A stretch of 64,000 nt of DNA from Psoroptes ovis (Eukaryota > Arthropoda > Arachnida > Sarcoptiformes > Psoroptidae), in assembly GCA_002943765.1 (NCBI GenBank), contig PQWQ01000003.1:3595501-3659500 (forward strand), in the 5' to 3' direction. The notes under the pieces are model-generated. The model did no database searches. It was not told where the DNA came from and saw only the letters and a list, made by a program, of their open reading frames with translations. Of this stretch, positions 38,091-49,700 are shown in pieces (the stretch's first letter is position 1; every line of letters begins with the position of its first letter). Made by a program: the position numbers and the translations under genes.

Positions 38091-39023
38091 TTATTGATCA
38101 ACTTGACTTTCAAAATATTTCAATTCCTTTTCACATTCATCAATCATGTGTTTATATGTTTTAATAAAATGTTTATATTCATGATCAGTGAAGCCAAGAT
38201 CTTGAAATGTAACACATTCATGATGATTATCAGGTATTTGATAATATGATTTTTTACAATTACCATTCATAAATGGTGGCAATTGATCAATATCAATGTA
38301 ATTAGTAATCGTATGTTTATCGGTCATTATAATACGATTAGTTTTATCGGACGGTACCAAATGTTTTAATGCATTCCATAATAAACGAAATGCATATGTC
38401 ATTTCATGAATGTACATATATTTAACAACATATGGAAAATGATGTAACATTAATCGTATGATAAAATTCAATAAATCTGTATCCAAATTTGAATAACCAG
38501 AATGACGATAATCAATGATCAGTGATAGACCATTTTGCTTAGTTTCTCGATAATATTTTTCAGTTATATATAATAAATATTGCCGAATTAAATGACCTAA
38601 TTGTTTGATTGGACGATAAAAACGTAGCCGAATATATAAAAGACCATGACCAAATTTATCGCAACCATATGGAAATATAACCGAACTACGATGTAATTCA
38701 ATAGGAAAATCAATAGCTTTTAAACGTGGTACTTTAAATTGTTTTCGTAATTTAAATGCTTCAACAAATGATTGTTTTGATTCATGCAATGATTTTCTTG
38801 ATGATATTTCATTTTCAATTAGACGATCATCATAACGTAATAGTTCAATATCTAATTCATCAAATAAATCTGGATTTTGTTGATGTAATTCGATCATATG
38901 ATTACGTAGTTCCATAATTTGTTCATATAATTCATTGAATGTTTGATTATCATCATTATCACTATTATCACCATTATTATTTTTATTATCATTTAAATTA
39001 TTATTTTCATCAATAATCGGCAT
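38091..39023 (-). CDS. CRAL-TRIO domain protein, MOSPD2-related, no MSP
   Basis: A single-exon frame of 310 residues. An Asn/Asp-rich N-terminus (about 1-28) precedes a helical N-terminal part and a CRAL-TRIO domain (about 105-260). Landmarks shared with the gene at 18,226 are GLSLIIDYRHSGYSNLDTD, HHFPYVVKYMYIHEM and LPPFMNGNCKKSYYQIPDN, against FDCNGAGYANMDLD, FPYCIRLVIIHEL and LPDFMGGKCQRNYRRIPDN. CRAL-TRIO domains bind small lipophilic molecules or phospholipids. It lacks the MSP domain and membrane helix, so it cannot be an ER tether of the MOSPD2 kind. The ATG at 39,023 is the first in frame. Probably an old paralogue of the 18.2-kb gene; function unknown. Confidence 0.8.
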   Translation of the reverse strand: MPIIDENNNLNDNKNNNGDNSDNDDNQTFNELYEQIMELRNHMIELHQQNPDLFDELDIELLRYDDRLIENEISSRKSLHESKQSFVEAFKLRKQFKVPRLKAIDFPIELHRSSVIFPYGCDKFGHGLLYIRLRFYRPIKQLGHLIRQYLLYITEKYYRETKQNGLSLIIDYRHSGYSNLDTDLLNFIIRLMLHHFPYVVKYMYIHEMTYAFRLLWNALKHLVPSDKTNRIIMTDKHTITNYIDIDQLPPFMNGNCKKSYYQIPDNHHECVTFQDLGFTDHEYKHFIKTYKHMIDECEKELKYFESQVDQ

Positions 39024-40069
39024 GATTGATATGATTTAATTTTGATGAAATATATTGATTCACAAATCAACAAACAAAAAAAAACAATCAAACGAGATGT
39101 TATGAGTACAATTTTAGAAAATGAAATGAAAAACAAGGTAATATCGATACGAACAGATCAGGATCGGATCAAATTGCTTTATTTTGATTTTGAAAAAACT
39201 TGAATTTTAAATAAAATTTGGTCTTGAAGAGAAAATTTTTCGAAATTATTCAATGTTGATGTTTGGATGAATTCAATAATGTTTACTATGATTTGTATTC
39301 AATGATGCTTGCAATGATTCAATGTAGCTTATGGTGCTTAGGATGTTTGATGTTTTAATATTTATATTCAAAAAAAAAAAAAAAAAAAAGAACCAAGGCA
39401 AAATACAACTAGTTTTAAACCGAAAAAGAAAGAAATGCATTCAAAACCGAGACATTTCAATGGACAAATAACGAAAACAACAACAATAAAAATGATGAAC
39501 TATTTCAATATCAAACAAAAAATCATCAAGATGACACATGAAATCGATGAAATCGAATGAATCAATGAATGATTATTGAACATCAATCGTGTTATTTATC
39601 ATTGAAACGATTATTGGTTGATTGATTGAAACAAAAAATGTTCATTGATCAATCATTCATTGATTATTGCATGGTATCATCATCATCATTGGTGAGATGG
39701 GGGGAAAATTTTCTTTTTTTTCTGTTTTTTTGATTATCATTGCAAAACGGTAGTCGATAATAAATAATACGATTGTGATTCATTCACATATACATCAAAT
39801 CAATTCAAATATCGAATATATATGTAATTGCGTAAAAAATTAATGATAATAATAATAACAACAACAACAAACATCTTTGATAAACAACAATCTTCTCGAT
39901 GAATTATGTGATTTGATTCATAATTTTTTTCCTCAAAAAAAAATGAATAAATGAATGATTTATTTATTTACTTTCATTGATTATGGTAATGTACCATTTG
40001 ATTTTTGAGTAATTTCATTTATTTTCCAATAAATGACAAGGAAAACATTTGTTTATCTCAATTTTGAAC

Positions 40070-40101
<32 letters not shown>

Positions 40102-41575
40102 AAATTTTTCCAAAATCAATGATCATTGAATGATGAGGATGGTAATGAAAATTTTCATTATCAATGATAATCATCGATATTTATCATGGACAATCGTGAT
40201 TTTGCGAAAAAAAAACACATGATTTTCGCTAGATTTCGATCAATTTGATTTGGCTGGTATTCTTCCATCAATCAATCGATTCATCCACCATCAATCCGTC
40301 ATTCGATCGATTTCATACACATTCAAATCTTGGCAATTCCTGGTGATTTTCAAATTAGATTTATCAATTTCCGATGTGTGAATCGCTTGTCGATGATCAG
40401 ATGATTGATCAAATCATTAATCAATCGAATGATCAATATAATTAATATCGATACATATTGATTGATTAATTGATTGATTGACTGATTGATTGATCAGCTA
40501 AAAAGGTCCAAAGTAAATCGATCAATTTTTTCTGCTTATTCGACACTTTTTTTTTAAGAGCCGAAAATCAATTAATAATGCTCATAATTAATAATTGTTT
40601 GTCTGATTTCTGTGTGTGTGTGTAATCAAAAACATCAGAAATTGATTCAGATGATCTTATTTAATTAACAAATTAAATCAAAAATTAAATCAAAAATTTT
40701 CTCATGTTCATTATGGGATTAATTAAATATTTTTTTTGATTGATTGATCAAATTAATAATTGATCAATCAATTATTAATCGAATGATTTTTCCTTTCAAA
40801 TTATTATTTTTTGATGATGTAAACCGAATTTTCGAAGGTTTAAATCATCGAACCAATAAGTTTAAATATAGAAATATTGATTCATTCATCAAAAAAAAAA
40901 GCACTTGATCAAGTTTATTCATCAAATTTGATGACTTATGATTATCATGCTGATCATAATCATAATTATTTTCTCATCATTATAAGCTTAATTTGAATGT
41001 AAAATTAATCAATCTCATAAGATTAATTCCAATTAATGCAAATTAATCGAATCAATGTTTGATTTTTTTTCTCAATTTTCGAGGTACAAATTGAATATAT
41101 ATGTCAGAAAAAACACTTTTAAATTTGATTTTAATAATTTTATTTAATTTTTATTCAAAATTTTATTTTCTACCGAGTGAGGTAGCTTTTTCAACGTCTC
41201 AAATCAGAATGACCGTTGATTCTTTTCATATTTTTAAAAACATATCGTTGGCTCCAAAATTGGGGCTATTCGTAAAGAACGACTATTGACAATTTATCAT
41301 GACATATATGTACCCAAATTCATTCAAATCACCAGAAAATTATGAAAACAAGTCATTCATTCATTCATTCAATCATTGTGTCTTTTAAAAATCAATGTTC
41401 AACGTAGGGTTTATAAGATCTTTGACAAGTGTGTTCATCATCAAAGGTTGACAAGTCTTCTCAGAGTATTAAAATTCATTAATCATCGATTTTTATTTTT
41501 GGAAAAAAGAAATCAATTAAAAATAAATCTTTAACGATTTTTTCATCCGAAAAAATAACAAAAAAAATGGACCTC
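39024..41575. other. intergenic, AT-rich
   Basis: No supported gene. Contains poly(A) runs at 39,370-39,389 and 40,070-40,098 and GATT-type repeats near 40,460-40,495. A 62-codon frame near 41,101-41,289 is somewhat less repetitive but resembles nothing known to me. Confidence 0.55.
40070..40098. repeat. poly(A) tract
   Basis: About 29 A in a row, the longest homopolymer in the window. Confidence 0.9.
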
Positions 41576-41648
41576 GCCGATGCTGGGACTCGAACCCAGA
41601 ACCTTCCGGTTAAAAGCCGGACATTCTGACCAATTGAAATACATCGGC
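41576..41648 (-). tRNA. tRNA-Lys(UUU) candidate
   Basis: A 73-nt cloverleaf on the minus strand. The acceptor stem GCCGATG/CATCGGC is perfect (7 bp), the anticodon stem TCCGG/CCGGA encloses the loop CTTTTAA (anticodon UUU), and the T arm CTGGG-TTCGAGT-CCCAG is perfect. The B box GGTTCGAGTCC is canonical. The D arm is odd: TTTC...GAAT gives only three pairs, and the A box reads TATTTCAATTGG rather than a TGGCNNARTTGG type. A T run about 10 nt downstream (plus-strand A run near 41,561-41,567) would terminate RNA polymerase III. No intron. It may be a functional gene with a weakened A box, or a recent pseudogene. Confidence 0.8.
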
Positions 41649-42252
41649 TACGTCCAAATCAGACCATTCATGAGTCTTCATATTATGGTGATGGTAAATT
41701 AAGATTCAAAATTAATTTTTTTTATGAGAAAATTTACGGGCAAAATGTAAGCAACCAGAGATGATTGAAAGGAAAATTGGCTGTGTGTATAATATTGAAA
41801 ATTGTGTAAGGAAAAAAATGAAGAAATCGAGGAAAAAAATTTTTAAGGAAAAATGAAAATGATGTTTTCATACGTGGAAATTATTTCATAATTTTTTTGT
41901 ATTGAAAATTGATTTGTCGATCACAAAACAACTTACAACGTATGAAATGGGTTTCGCTAAAATTTTCACTTTTCGATTTTTTTTTCTTGCTCATTTTTTT
42001 TTTTCTTTTTTTTTGAAAGTAAAATGCACTTACTTTTTTATGTTACTTACCACAATGTGTTATTGATGATGATATGAGCACATTACTACAAGAATTTGAT
42101 TTAGAATAGCCAATTTGATGGGTGTTTTGTTGGGTAACCATTAAAAAATTATTATCATCATTATCGAAAATTGTTATTATTTATCATAAATTTTTGAAAT
42201 TATTCATTATTTTTTTTTTGAAAATTACACATTAAATCAATCACCGACAATC
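41649..42252. other. intergenic, upstream of the zinc-finger gene
   Basis: AT-rich with several poly(T) runs. It presumably holds the zinc-finger gene promoter. No other feature is seen. Confidence 0.5.
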
Positions 42253-43326
42253 ATGACCGATCCGGATATTGGTAATGTTAATATGTTTGAATCATGTTCA
42301 AGATTATTATTGAAAAATGGTAATGAATTATTTTTGACTAAAATTTATGGTGAACATAATTTAATTGAAAAGATCGGAGAAAATTGTTGTCATAAATCAA
42401 TACTTTCAAATAAATGGAATATTGATCAAAATAATCAAATCATTGATGATTGTGATTATAAATTTAATAATAATGATTCAAATTTAATCAAATTAAAACC
42501 AATTTACATTAAAAGTAATGTAAATTTCAATGATGATGATGATGATGATGACGATACAAATGAATGTATGGATAATCATGATCTCAACAATAATGATATT
42601 GGTGATTTGAAAAATTCGAATGTCGATAATTCATCATTGAAAATTGGACCGAATAATGATGGCAATATTTTGCCTAGTAAGTTTCATTTGTATATTCCTA
42701 TTATGTTTTATTAGTTATATTAATTAATCATCAAATTTTTAGCATTAAATTCATTAAATGGAAATGATGTTCAAGCTAATAATGAGATTAAATCAGAAAA
42801 CAATACGAAAATTCCTAAACAAGAATTCAAATGTCCATTGTGTCCATTCTCATTTAATCGTTTATATAATCTTAAAAGACATTGTCGTACACATACATCC
42901 GATCGTCCATATGCTTGTAAATATTGTGGTAATATGTTTAAACGTAAAAAAACATTAAAATTACATTATCGTATACATACGGGTGAAAAACCATATCAAT
43001 GCCCGGTATGTCCATATTCATCAACACAATCACACAATGTTTATAAGCATATTCGAATACATACTGGCCAACGTCCATTCAAATGTGATCATTGTGATAA
43101 AACATTTGCCGAAAAACACGCTCTAAAATTACATAGTACCATACATGATGATAAACAATTTAAATGTGAATATTGTCATAATATTTATAGTCGTCGTCAT
43201 ACATTACGTGCACATATGTTTGAAAAACATAAAATTGAACGTGATCGTGAATATGAACAAATTGTTGCTGATACAATTGTACAACAACACCATCAAACAC
43301 AATCAAAGCAGCCAATTAATGTATGA
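42253..43326 (+). CDS. C2H2 zinc-finger protein, five fingers
   Basis: Exons 42,253-42,676 and 42,743-43,326 (66-bp intron, donor GTAAGT, acceptor TTTTTAG) give 335 residues. Residues 1-170 are Asn/Asp-rich with an eight-aspartate run. Residues about 172-300 hold five consecutive C2H2 fingers: CPLC...HCRTH, CKYC...HYRIH, CPVC...HIRIH, CDHC...HSTIH and CEYC...HMFEKH. They are joined by TGEKP- and TGQRP-type linkers, as in DNA-binding Krüppel-like arrays. Expected to be a sequence-specific nuclear transcription factor. I cannot name an orthologue; the serial aromatic CPYSS/CPFSF fingers recall the REST/ZNF-type group. The ATG is the first in frame. Confidence 0.85.
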
Positions 43327-43707
43327 TTTCAATTTGATTCCGACTAATTTTGAATACATAAAAAAGAATTTAAATCGAGAATTATTTTCAAATAATTTCT
43401 ATAAAATTTTCATGAATAATAAACTGATAAGATTGTTTTTGATTGAATGTATGCTCAAGACTTGTTAATTTTAAAAATATGGACCACGGACGCGTTCGCC
43501 CGGGAGCTGCTTGTCGTATGTCATGGGTGGGATTTGTCAGGAGAAAGCGTTGGTAACAGCTACAACTGTTGGCCATTCAAATTTTCGCTAACTATTTTCA
43601 ATACTTTTTTAAGGCCGCTGTTTTTCTGTGTGAGTGAATTGTTTTGGAAATTAAACACGTGTCTTTTGCATTTTAAATTTTTGAAAAAATTCTTATCAAT
43701 TAAAATC
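43327..43707. other. short intergenic/5' region of THADA with a GC-rich block
   Basis: Contains a conspicuously GC-rich block at about 43,481-43,580 (with CGGACGCGTTCGCCCGGGAG) in otherwise AT-rich DNA. The THADA frame is open upstream to an ATG at 43,447, so part of this interval could be coding. I prefer the ATG at 43,708, because the upstream translation is hydrophobic and irregular. Confidence 0.5.
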
Positions 43708-46700
43708 ATGAATTCATTGACATATACAGGATTTTTATTTGAATCTTCGAAATTGTTTGACAATCATGAAAATTCTCCATTCAAGAAAGAATATTTAATA
43801 AAATTGCTATCATCTGAACATGAATTGGCAAATCAAAAAAATTCAAAATTATTTGAATTTTGTCAAACATTATTCACTTCGAATAATTTTAATCTACAAA
43901 ATGAAATCATAATGAGATTTTTATTTGGTTTATTATTAGATTTACCATCATCATTACCTTTATCATCGTCAGCATCGATAAAACATTGTCCATTAAAATT
44001 ATTCCTGATTAAACAATTGTCAAAACATGATTGTAAAATATTTAATAATTATGTTGATACATTAATGATCATCGATAATAATGATGAAAAGGGTATCCTA
44101 CAATAACTGCCTAAGGAAAAAAATCGAGAAAAAAATTATCGCATCATGTTCTTGGTCAATAGGGATGACAAAAAGTCAATTATGGTCATCTCCAATTCTT
44201 GACCCTTCCGGTCCAAAAAGGGGGTCAAAAGTCAATAATTGCGATATCTCGGCCGTTTTAAGAGGTGATGTCTCAATTTTTTCAATAATTAAAGATTATC
44301 TAGCCATTAATCATTGGTGAAAATATCATTGATTTAAAAAGATTACTTTTTGAGATATATTCATTTGAAGTTACCATTTCCATTATCTTTAGGGTTTTTG
44401 ATTGACGTGTACACGTCTAAACTGGAGATTACTAAGGAACACAAGCATTAATGATAATTGCTATTTTCTATGATCATCAATTGATGACCATTTAAGCCCG
44501 AGCATTTTCATTCAAGACATTCTTATAACAACAAGATAGAAAATGAAAACCAAAAACAAAAATCAACATTAAGTTATATTTTTAAAAATATTTACATGAA
44601 AAATGTCATAGAAAATAGCAATTATCATTAATGCTTGTGTTCCTTAGTAATCTCCAGTTTAGACGTGTACACGTCAATCAAAAACCCTAAAGATAATGGA
44701 AATGGTAACTTCAAATGAATATATCTCAAAAAGTAATCTTTTTAAATCAATGATATTTTCACCAATGATTAATGGCTAGATAATCTTTAATTATTGAAAA
44801 AATTGAGACATCACCTCTTAAAACGGCCGAGATATCGCAATTATTGACTTTTGACCCCCTTTTTGGACCGGAAGGGTCAAGAATTGGAGATGACCATAAT
44901 TGACTTTTTGTCATCCCTATTGACCAAGAACATGATGCGATAATTTTTTTCTCGATTTTTTTCCTTAGGCAGAATGACTCTATCTTATTGTAGGTTACCC
45001 TTTAAAACATTTATACTCGAACATAATTGTGTTATATGATAAAAAATTGTTAACAAATTTGAAATTTTTAAAAAATTTCTTCATAAAAAAATTATTGGTT
45101 AATCATCATTCATATTTCAATGATTATTTATTGTTCAACGAAAATGATATTGACAGTGAAATATTGAATACATTTCAATTGGAATTGAAATTATCATATT
45201 TGATTTGCAATAATTTGCGTACAAACAATGTATCGATTAGCAGCGATGAATTGTTACATTTTGAATTATATTGTCAAAGATTGTTTCGTATATTGGAAAA
45301 TCGTGCAAATAATATCACAAATTCAATGCAAATACAATTGTGTTTAGTCGTGCAAAATTTATGGCTATTATTGAATGATAACAATGTGAAAACGGTATAT
45401 GAAGATCGTGTCGAATATTATCTATCAAATGAATTTTCAAAATTATCAGTAAAATTGATACTATTTTCTACATTTATAATTGAATCGAAAAAATCTGATG
45501 TTCTAATGGAATTGCAACCGGATATTGAATCTGAAATTACAAAATATTGCTTTCCACCTACTCAATTGTCATCCATTCAAAAAGGTTATGATATTCATAA
45601 TTTTGCATTTCTATTATCCAATTGGCTAGAATGTTTACTGATTAATGCTCACTTAATAAAATTTCCAACATTGATTATAAATTTTAGCCATGGGTTTGCG
45701 GTCATGAATTGGATACATTGCGAAAATATTCATAACATTCAATCGATCGTTTCGTTATTATTGAAATTGTATCAAAAATTTTTACCTAAATCACAATTCA
45801 TAACTCGCGTTCGGGGAGAATTTTTACTTCCATTCATATCTGATGAGTTTAATAATCTTCTATTCCGCTTATTTGTCGTCGCTTACAAAGCAATCACGGA
45901 TCACGATGATTATTTTGTAATATTCAAGGATATTTTAATGAATGAATATAATTTACAAAATTCAATAAAGAAATTATTAAGAGTACATTCAGTAATCGAA
46001 GTTTATGATGATCAAGATTCATATGTAAATGTAACAATAAAAAATATTGATTTCATTGATTATATATCGATTCGATTAAAATTATTTCATCAAGTTGAAC
46101 TAACCGATATTCTTGTGATTGAATTTAGCTCCATGCTCAAAGAATGGCCATTTAAACATTCAGAATATTTCATTAAAATTATTTTGCCAAAATTATTTAA
46201 ACATGATTCAAAATCAAAAATAATTGTTAAAGAAATTTTATCGAAAATATTGATGGATCAATTTTTTAGCTCTTCAAAATTCGAATTAATATTGCTGCTA
46301 TTAGAATTGAATCAAAAAGAAAAATTGAATGTCATAGATGAATCAAAATTTGTTGAATATTTATATCAGTCATTCTCAACCAGTGTTCCGCCAGATTCCA
46401 CAAGTGTGCCGCCAAATTCCTTTACTATTCCTTTACTTGGTATGCCGCAAGATTTTGGGAATGAAGGCTTTTCCTTTAGTCAGTGTGCCAGGACGAAAAA
46501 AATGTTGAGAATGACTGATTCATATAATGAAAATATTGGCATATTTGACGATGTTGATTTAAACATACGCATATTATCAATTATAATTGAAAATAATAAT
46601 CATGATTTAAATCAAATGGAATTGGATTTAATTTTTAATTTATTTCAAAAATCCATCACTATTCAACATGCTTATGGTCGCGATCGATTGGTTAAGTTAT

Positions 46701-49700
46701 TTCGTGTTTTACTTATGAGAATTTCTAAAAATAAATCACAAGAAATTTATTTAAATTTTCTGACAAGAATTAGCGACTACTGTTTACAAAATCTACATCC
46801 AAATCAATACTTTGGTTCAATTTTGATCAAACTGAAAATATTAAAATCACTATTCAATGAATATGGTTTGGATATTGATAAAATTTCATCCACAAATCAT
46901 GAATTTATTGACAAAAATTTATTAATTTTTTTACTTCAACATGACTTACTAGAGATACGTTTTGAATCGAAAAATTTATTGCTCAAATTTTTAAAATTGA
47001 AATTGATACAATTCTCAGATGATGAAATTAAATCCATTAAAGAATTAGCATCGGAAATGTTGGAAAAGATTCAACCAAATCTAGTGATTCATGGTGTTTT
47101 ATTGAAACGATTTACACTTTCATTTGATCATCAAATCAACAATGACTATTCAATGACTGTATATAAAGAAATTGAACAATTAACGAATGAATTGAATTCA
47201 AGAATCAAGATAATTAATGAAGATGGAATAATGATTTCAATTCAATTGCCAACATATCCAAAATTATCAATGATTTTTGCATTGATTCATGACGAAATCG
47301 ATAATGATCCTCTCAGCGAATCTGTCATCAAAGAAAATAATGAAATTTGGCATAATTTGCTCGAAAATCTCATTCAAACATGTATTGATTCATGTAATTC
47401 TATTTCAATGGTAGTTTGCGATGAATCACCCGAAGGTTTTCTACCTGGATCAATTGATAAAAATGAATTTGATATGGAATATTTGTGTTTAATATCACAA
47501 ATGTTATTACTAAATAGTTGGATGACGATCAAAGAATCAGTATTGATTCTATGTCATTTGGTCCATAAATTTTCCAATCATCAATTATTATCATGTGAAA
47601 ATATTGAAAAAATTATTGATTTTTTATATCAAAATCAATTAAATCTTGTACATCGTGGTGCATTTGAACAATGTTCAAATAATTTCAATTCATTAATGAC
47701 AACAATATTGAAAAATAATTGTGAAAAATGTCATAAAAAGATTGAAACAATATTATCAGATACAATGAATCAGTTATTTCCAAATGATGATGAAAATATT
47801 GAACAAAATCGATTTCATACGATAACACGTCGTAGTGCTGGTATACCATTCATTATTCAATCAATTATTGGAGCTAATCCAACTGCATCATATTGTAAAA
47901 TATTCATCGATAAAATTATTGAAGCTTTTGAATCGGAAACAAAAGTGTATTCATGGCAAATAATTCATATGTTGAATATATTGAAAACATTAGTAAATGA
48001 TAATCGTTTGACAAAATTAATGTCAAGTTATTTGGAAAAATTATTGAAAATCAATATCGAATGGTCAGATAGGCTCACATATTATAATAAGTTAGTCGAT
48101 GATGGTGAAATCTTTTCCATACAAAATTCAGTATCATTGTTATTTGCTTCATTACTTACTAGAATATTTGGCGTCAAACGTAATCGTGATGATACATCGA
48201 ATAAAAATTATATGTCATCATTATTGTTTTTTCATTATTATCCATCACTCTATCAATTTATGTTTGATAAATTGGAGATTTCCGTTCAACGTCCATTCAG
48301 ATTAAAAAAATCGATTCTTAGCATTCAATCAATTCTAATTATATTATCCAAATTAATTATGTCCAAGAGTGTCGATAATGTTTATGATGTTGAAAATTTT
48401 TTGCCATTAATCAAAAAGTTAATCTATAATTGTCAAGATTCACGTGTCCGTAATTTAGCTGTACGTACATATTGTAGATTATCACTATTTATTACAAAAT
48501 TCCATTCACCAAATCAAATCGAAAACCTCTCGAAAATGATTGAAAAATTAAATTTGAAAATGAAATCACAAGATTTCTGCAAAAACTATAATAAATTTGA
48601 AAGTGTGGCATTATTATCATCGAAAATAATTGAAGAATTTGTTCATAATTCAAATCATCTAAAAGTCACACACGATTTAATTTCAGTCATGATGAATTTA
48701 TATGCGAATATACGCACCATTATAAGCAATGAATCGATCATTTATGATGGTATAATAGCAAAATTTTATCAAACACATTATCGTTTATGTTTCTATTTCA
48801 AATCGATGGACATTTACATGAAATATTCGTACAGGGACGAAGAAATAATTGAAGAAAATTTTAAAAAATTAATTAATGAAAAAAATAATTCTGAAAGCTA
48901 TCAACAAATGGATATTAGTAACATCAATCTGATAATCGATTTTCTGATACAATTTGAATTCGATATTAAGAAATATGCGGCTGATTTTGAAAAATTTTCC
49001 TCACAAAGCAGACATTTGGATGCAAAATTGATGTTTTGGATAGCAATGAATGAAATGGTTACATTAGCATATAGTAAAGATCAAGATTTAAAACGACTTA
49101 AACATTATCGAATTTTAAATTTAGATTCAATTCATTTCTTCGAAACTATTCAAGAATTTTTACGAATGCAAAAATTTCTTTTGAATAAAAAATATAATGG
49201 TGATTCCAATGAATTACGGATACATTATACTAGGCAATCAGAAACGATAGTTGATAATATACTAAGCAAATCGATTGAAATTGAAAAATTTTTTCGTCAA
49301 AAAGAACCATTATTAATTATCGAATATGAAATTTTAAATGAAATATTTTTATTTCTATACATGACAAAGTGTTCAAATATTCTCGATCATATTCAATCTT
49401 CATTTCTCTATGAATCAAGAGATTTTTCATCAATAAATTTTTCATGTATAGATTTTTCATTAATAGATTTTTCATCAATAATGCAAAAACATCCAACATG
49501 TTACCCAACACTATTGCTTGTAACTTGCGAACTTGCGTCTCTTTATGAAACAAGTGAATATTCTAAGAAAATACTTGATGTAATTGAACGTTTAGCAAAT
49601 AAACATGAAAATGTTTTTGACCGTTTAATAGCATTACAATGTTTGATTACTATTATTGAAAGATTAGTGACCGATGGTGAAGCAACCCGTTATGAAGATT

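Larger units (their letters stand above)
44093..44993 (+). mobile_element. foldback/MITE-like element acting as a THADA intron
   Basis: Two arms, 44,107-44,473 and 44,606-44,972, are reverse complements over 367 bp with no mismatch that I can find, around a 132-bp loop. Beyond the arms the inverted similarity continues to both edges: AAAGGGTATCCTACAATAA on the left against AAAGGGTAACCTACAATAA read from the right, the right side having 12 extra bases between this terminus and its arm. GT at 44,093 and AG at 44,992-44,993 lie inside these termini. Splicing there joins GAA AAG G to GT TAC CCT in phase. No transposase is encoded. Each arm also contains the 14-bp palindrome GACGTGTACACGTC (44,404-44,417 and 44,662-44,675). 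Confidence 0.85.

Noticed and set aside
43388..43576. Antisense frame over the GC-rich block (APGRTRPWS)
   Set aside because: Short, with no domain, and it overlaps the THADA promoter or 5' region; the GC-rich block itself is reported instead.
44081..44320. 79-codon frame inside the foldback element as a transposase remnant
   Set aside because: It is part of the perfect inverted repeat, has no transposase motif and begins in THADA exon sequence.
43447..45028. THADA as a pseudogene or two genes split by a stop codon
   Set aside because: GT and AG at the element's ends restore the frame exactly and the joined length fits the family, so an intron is the better reading.
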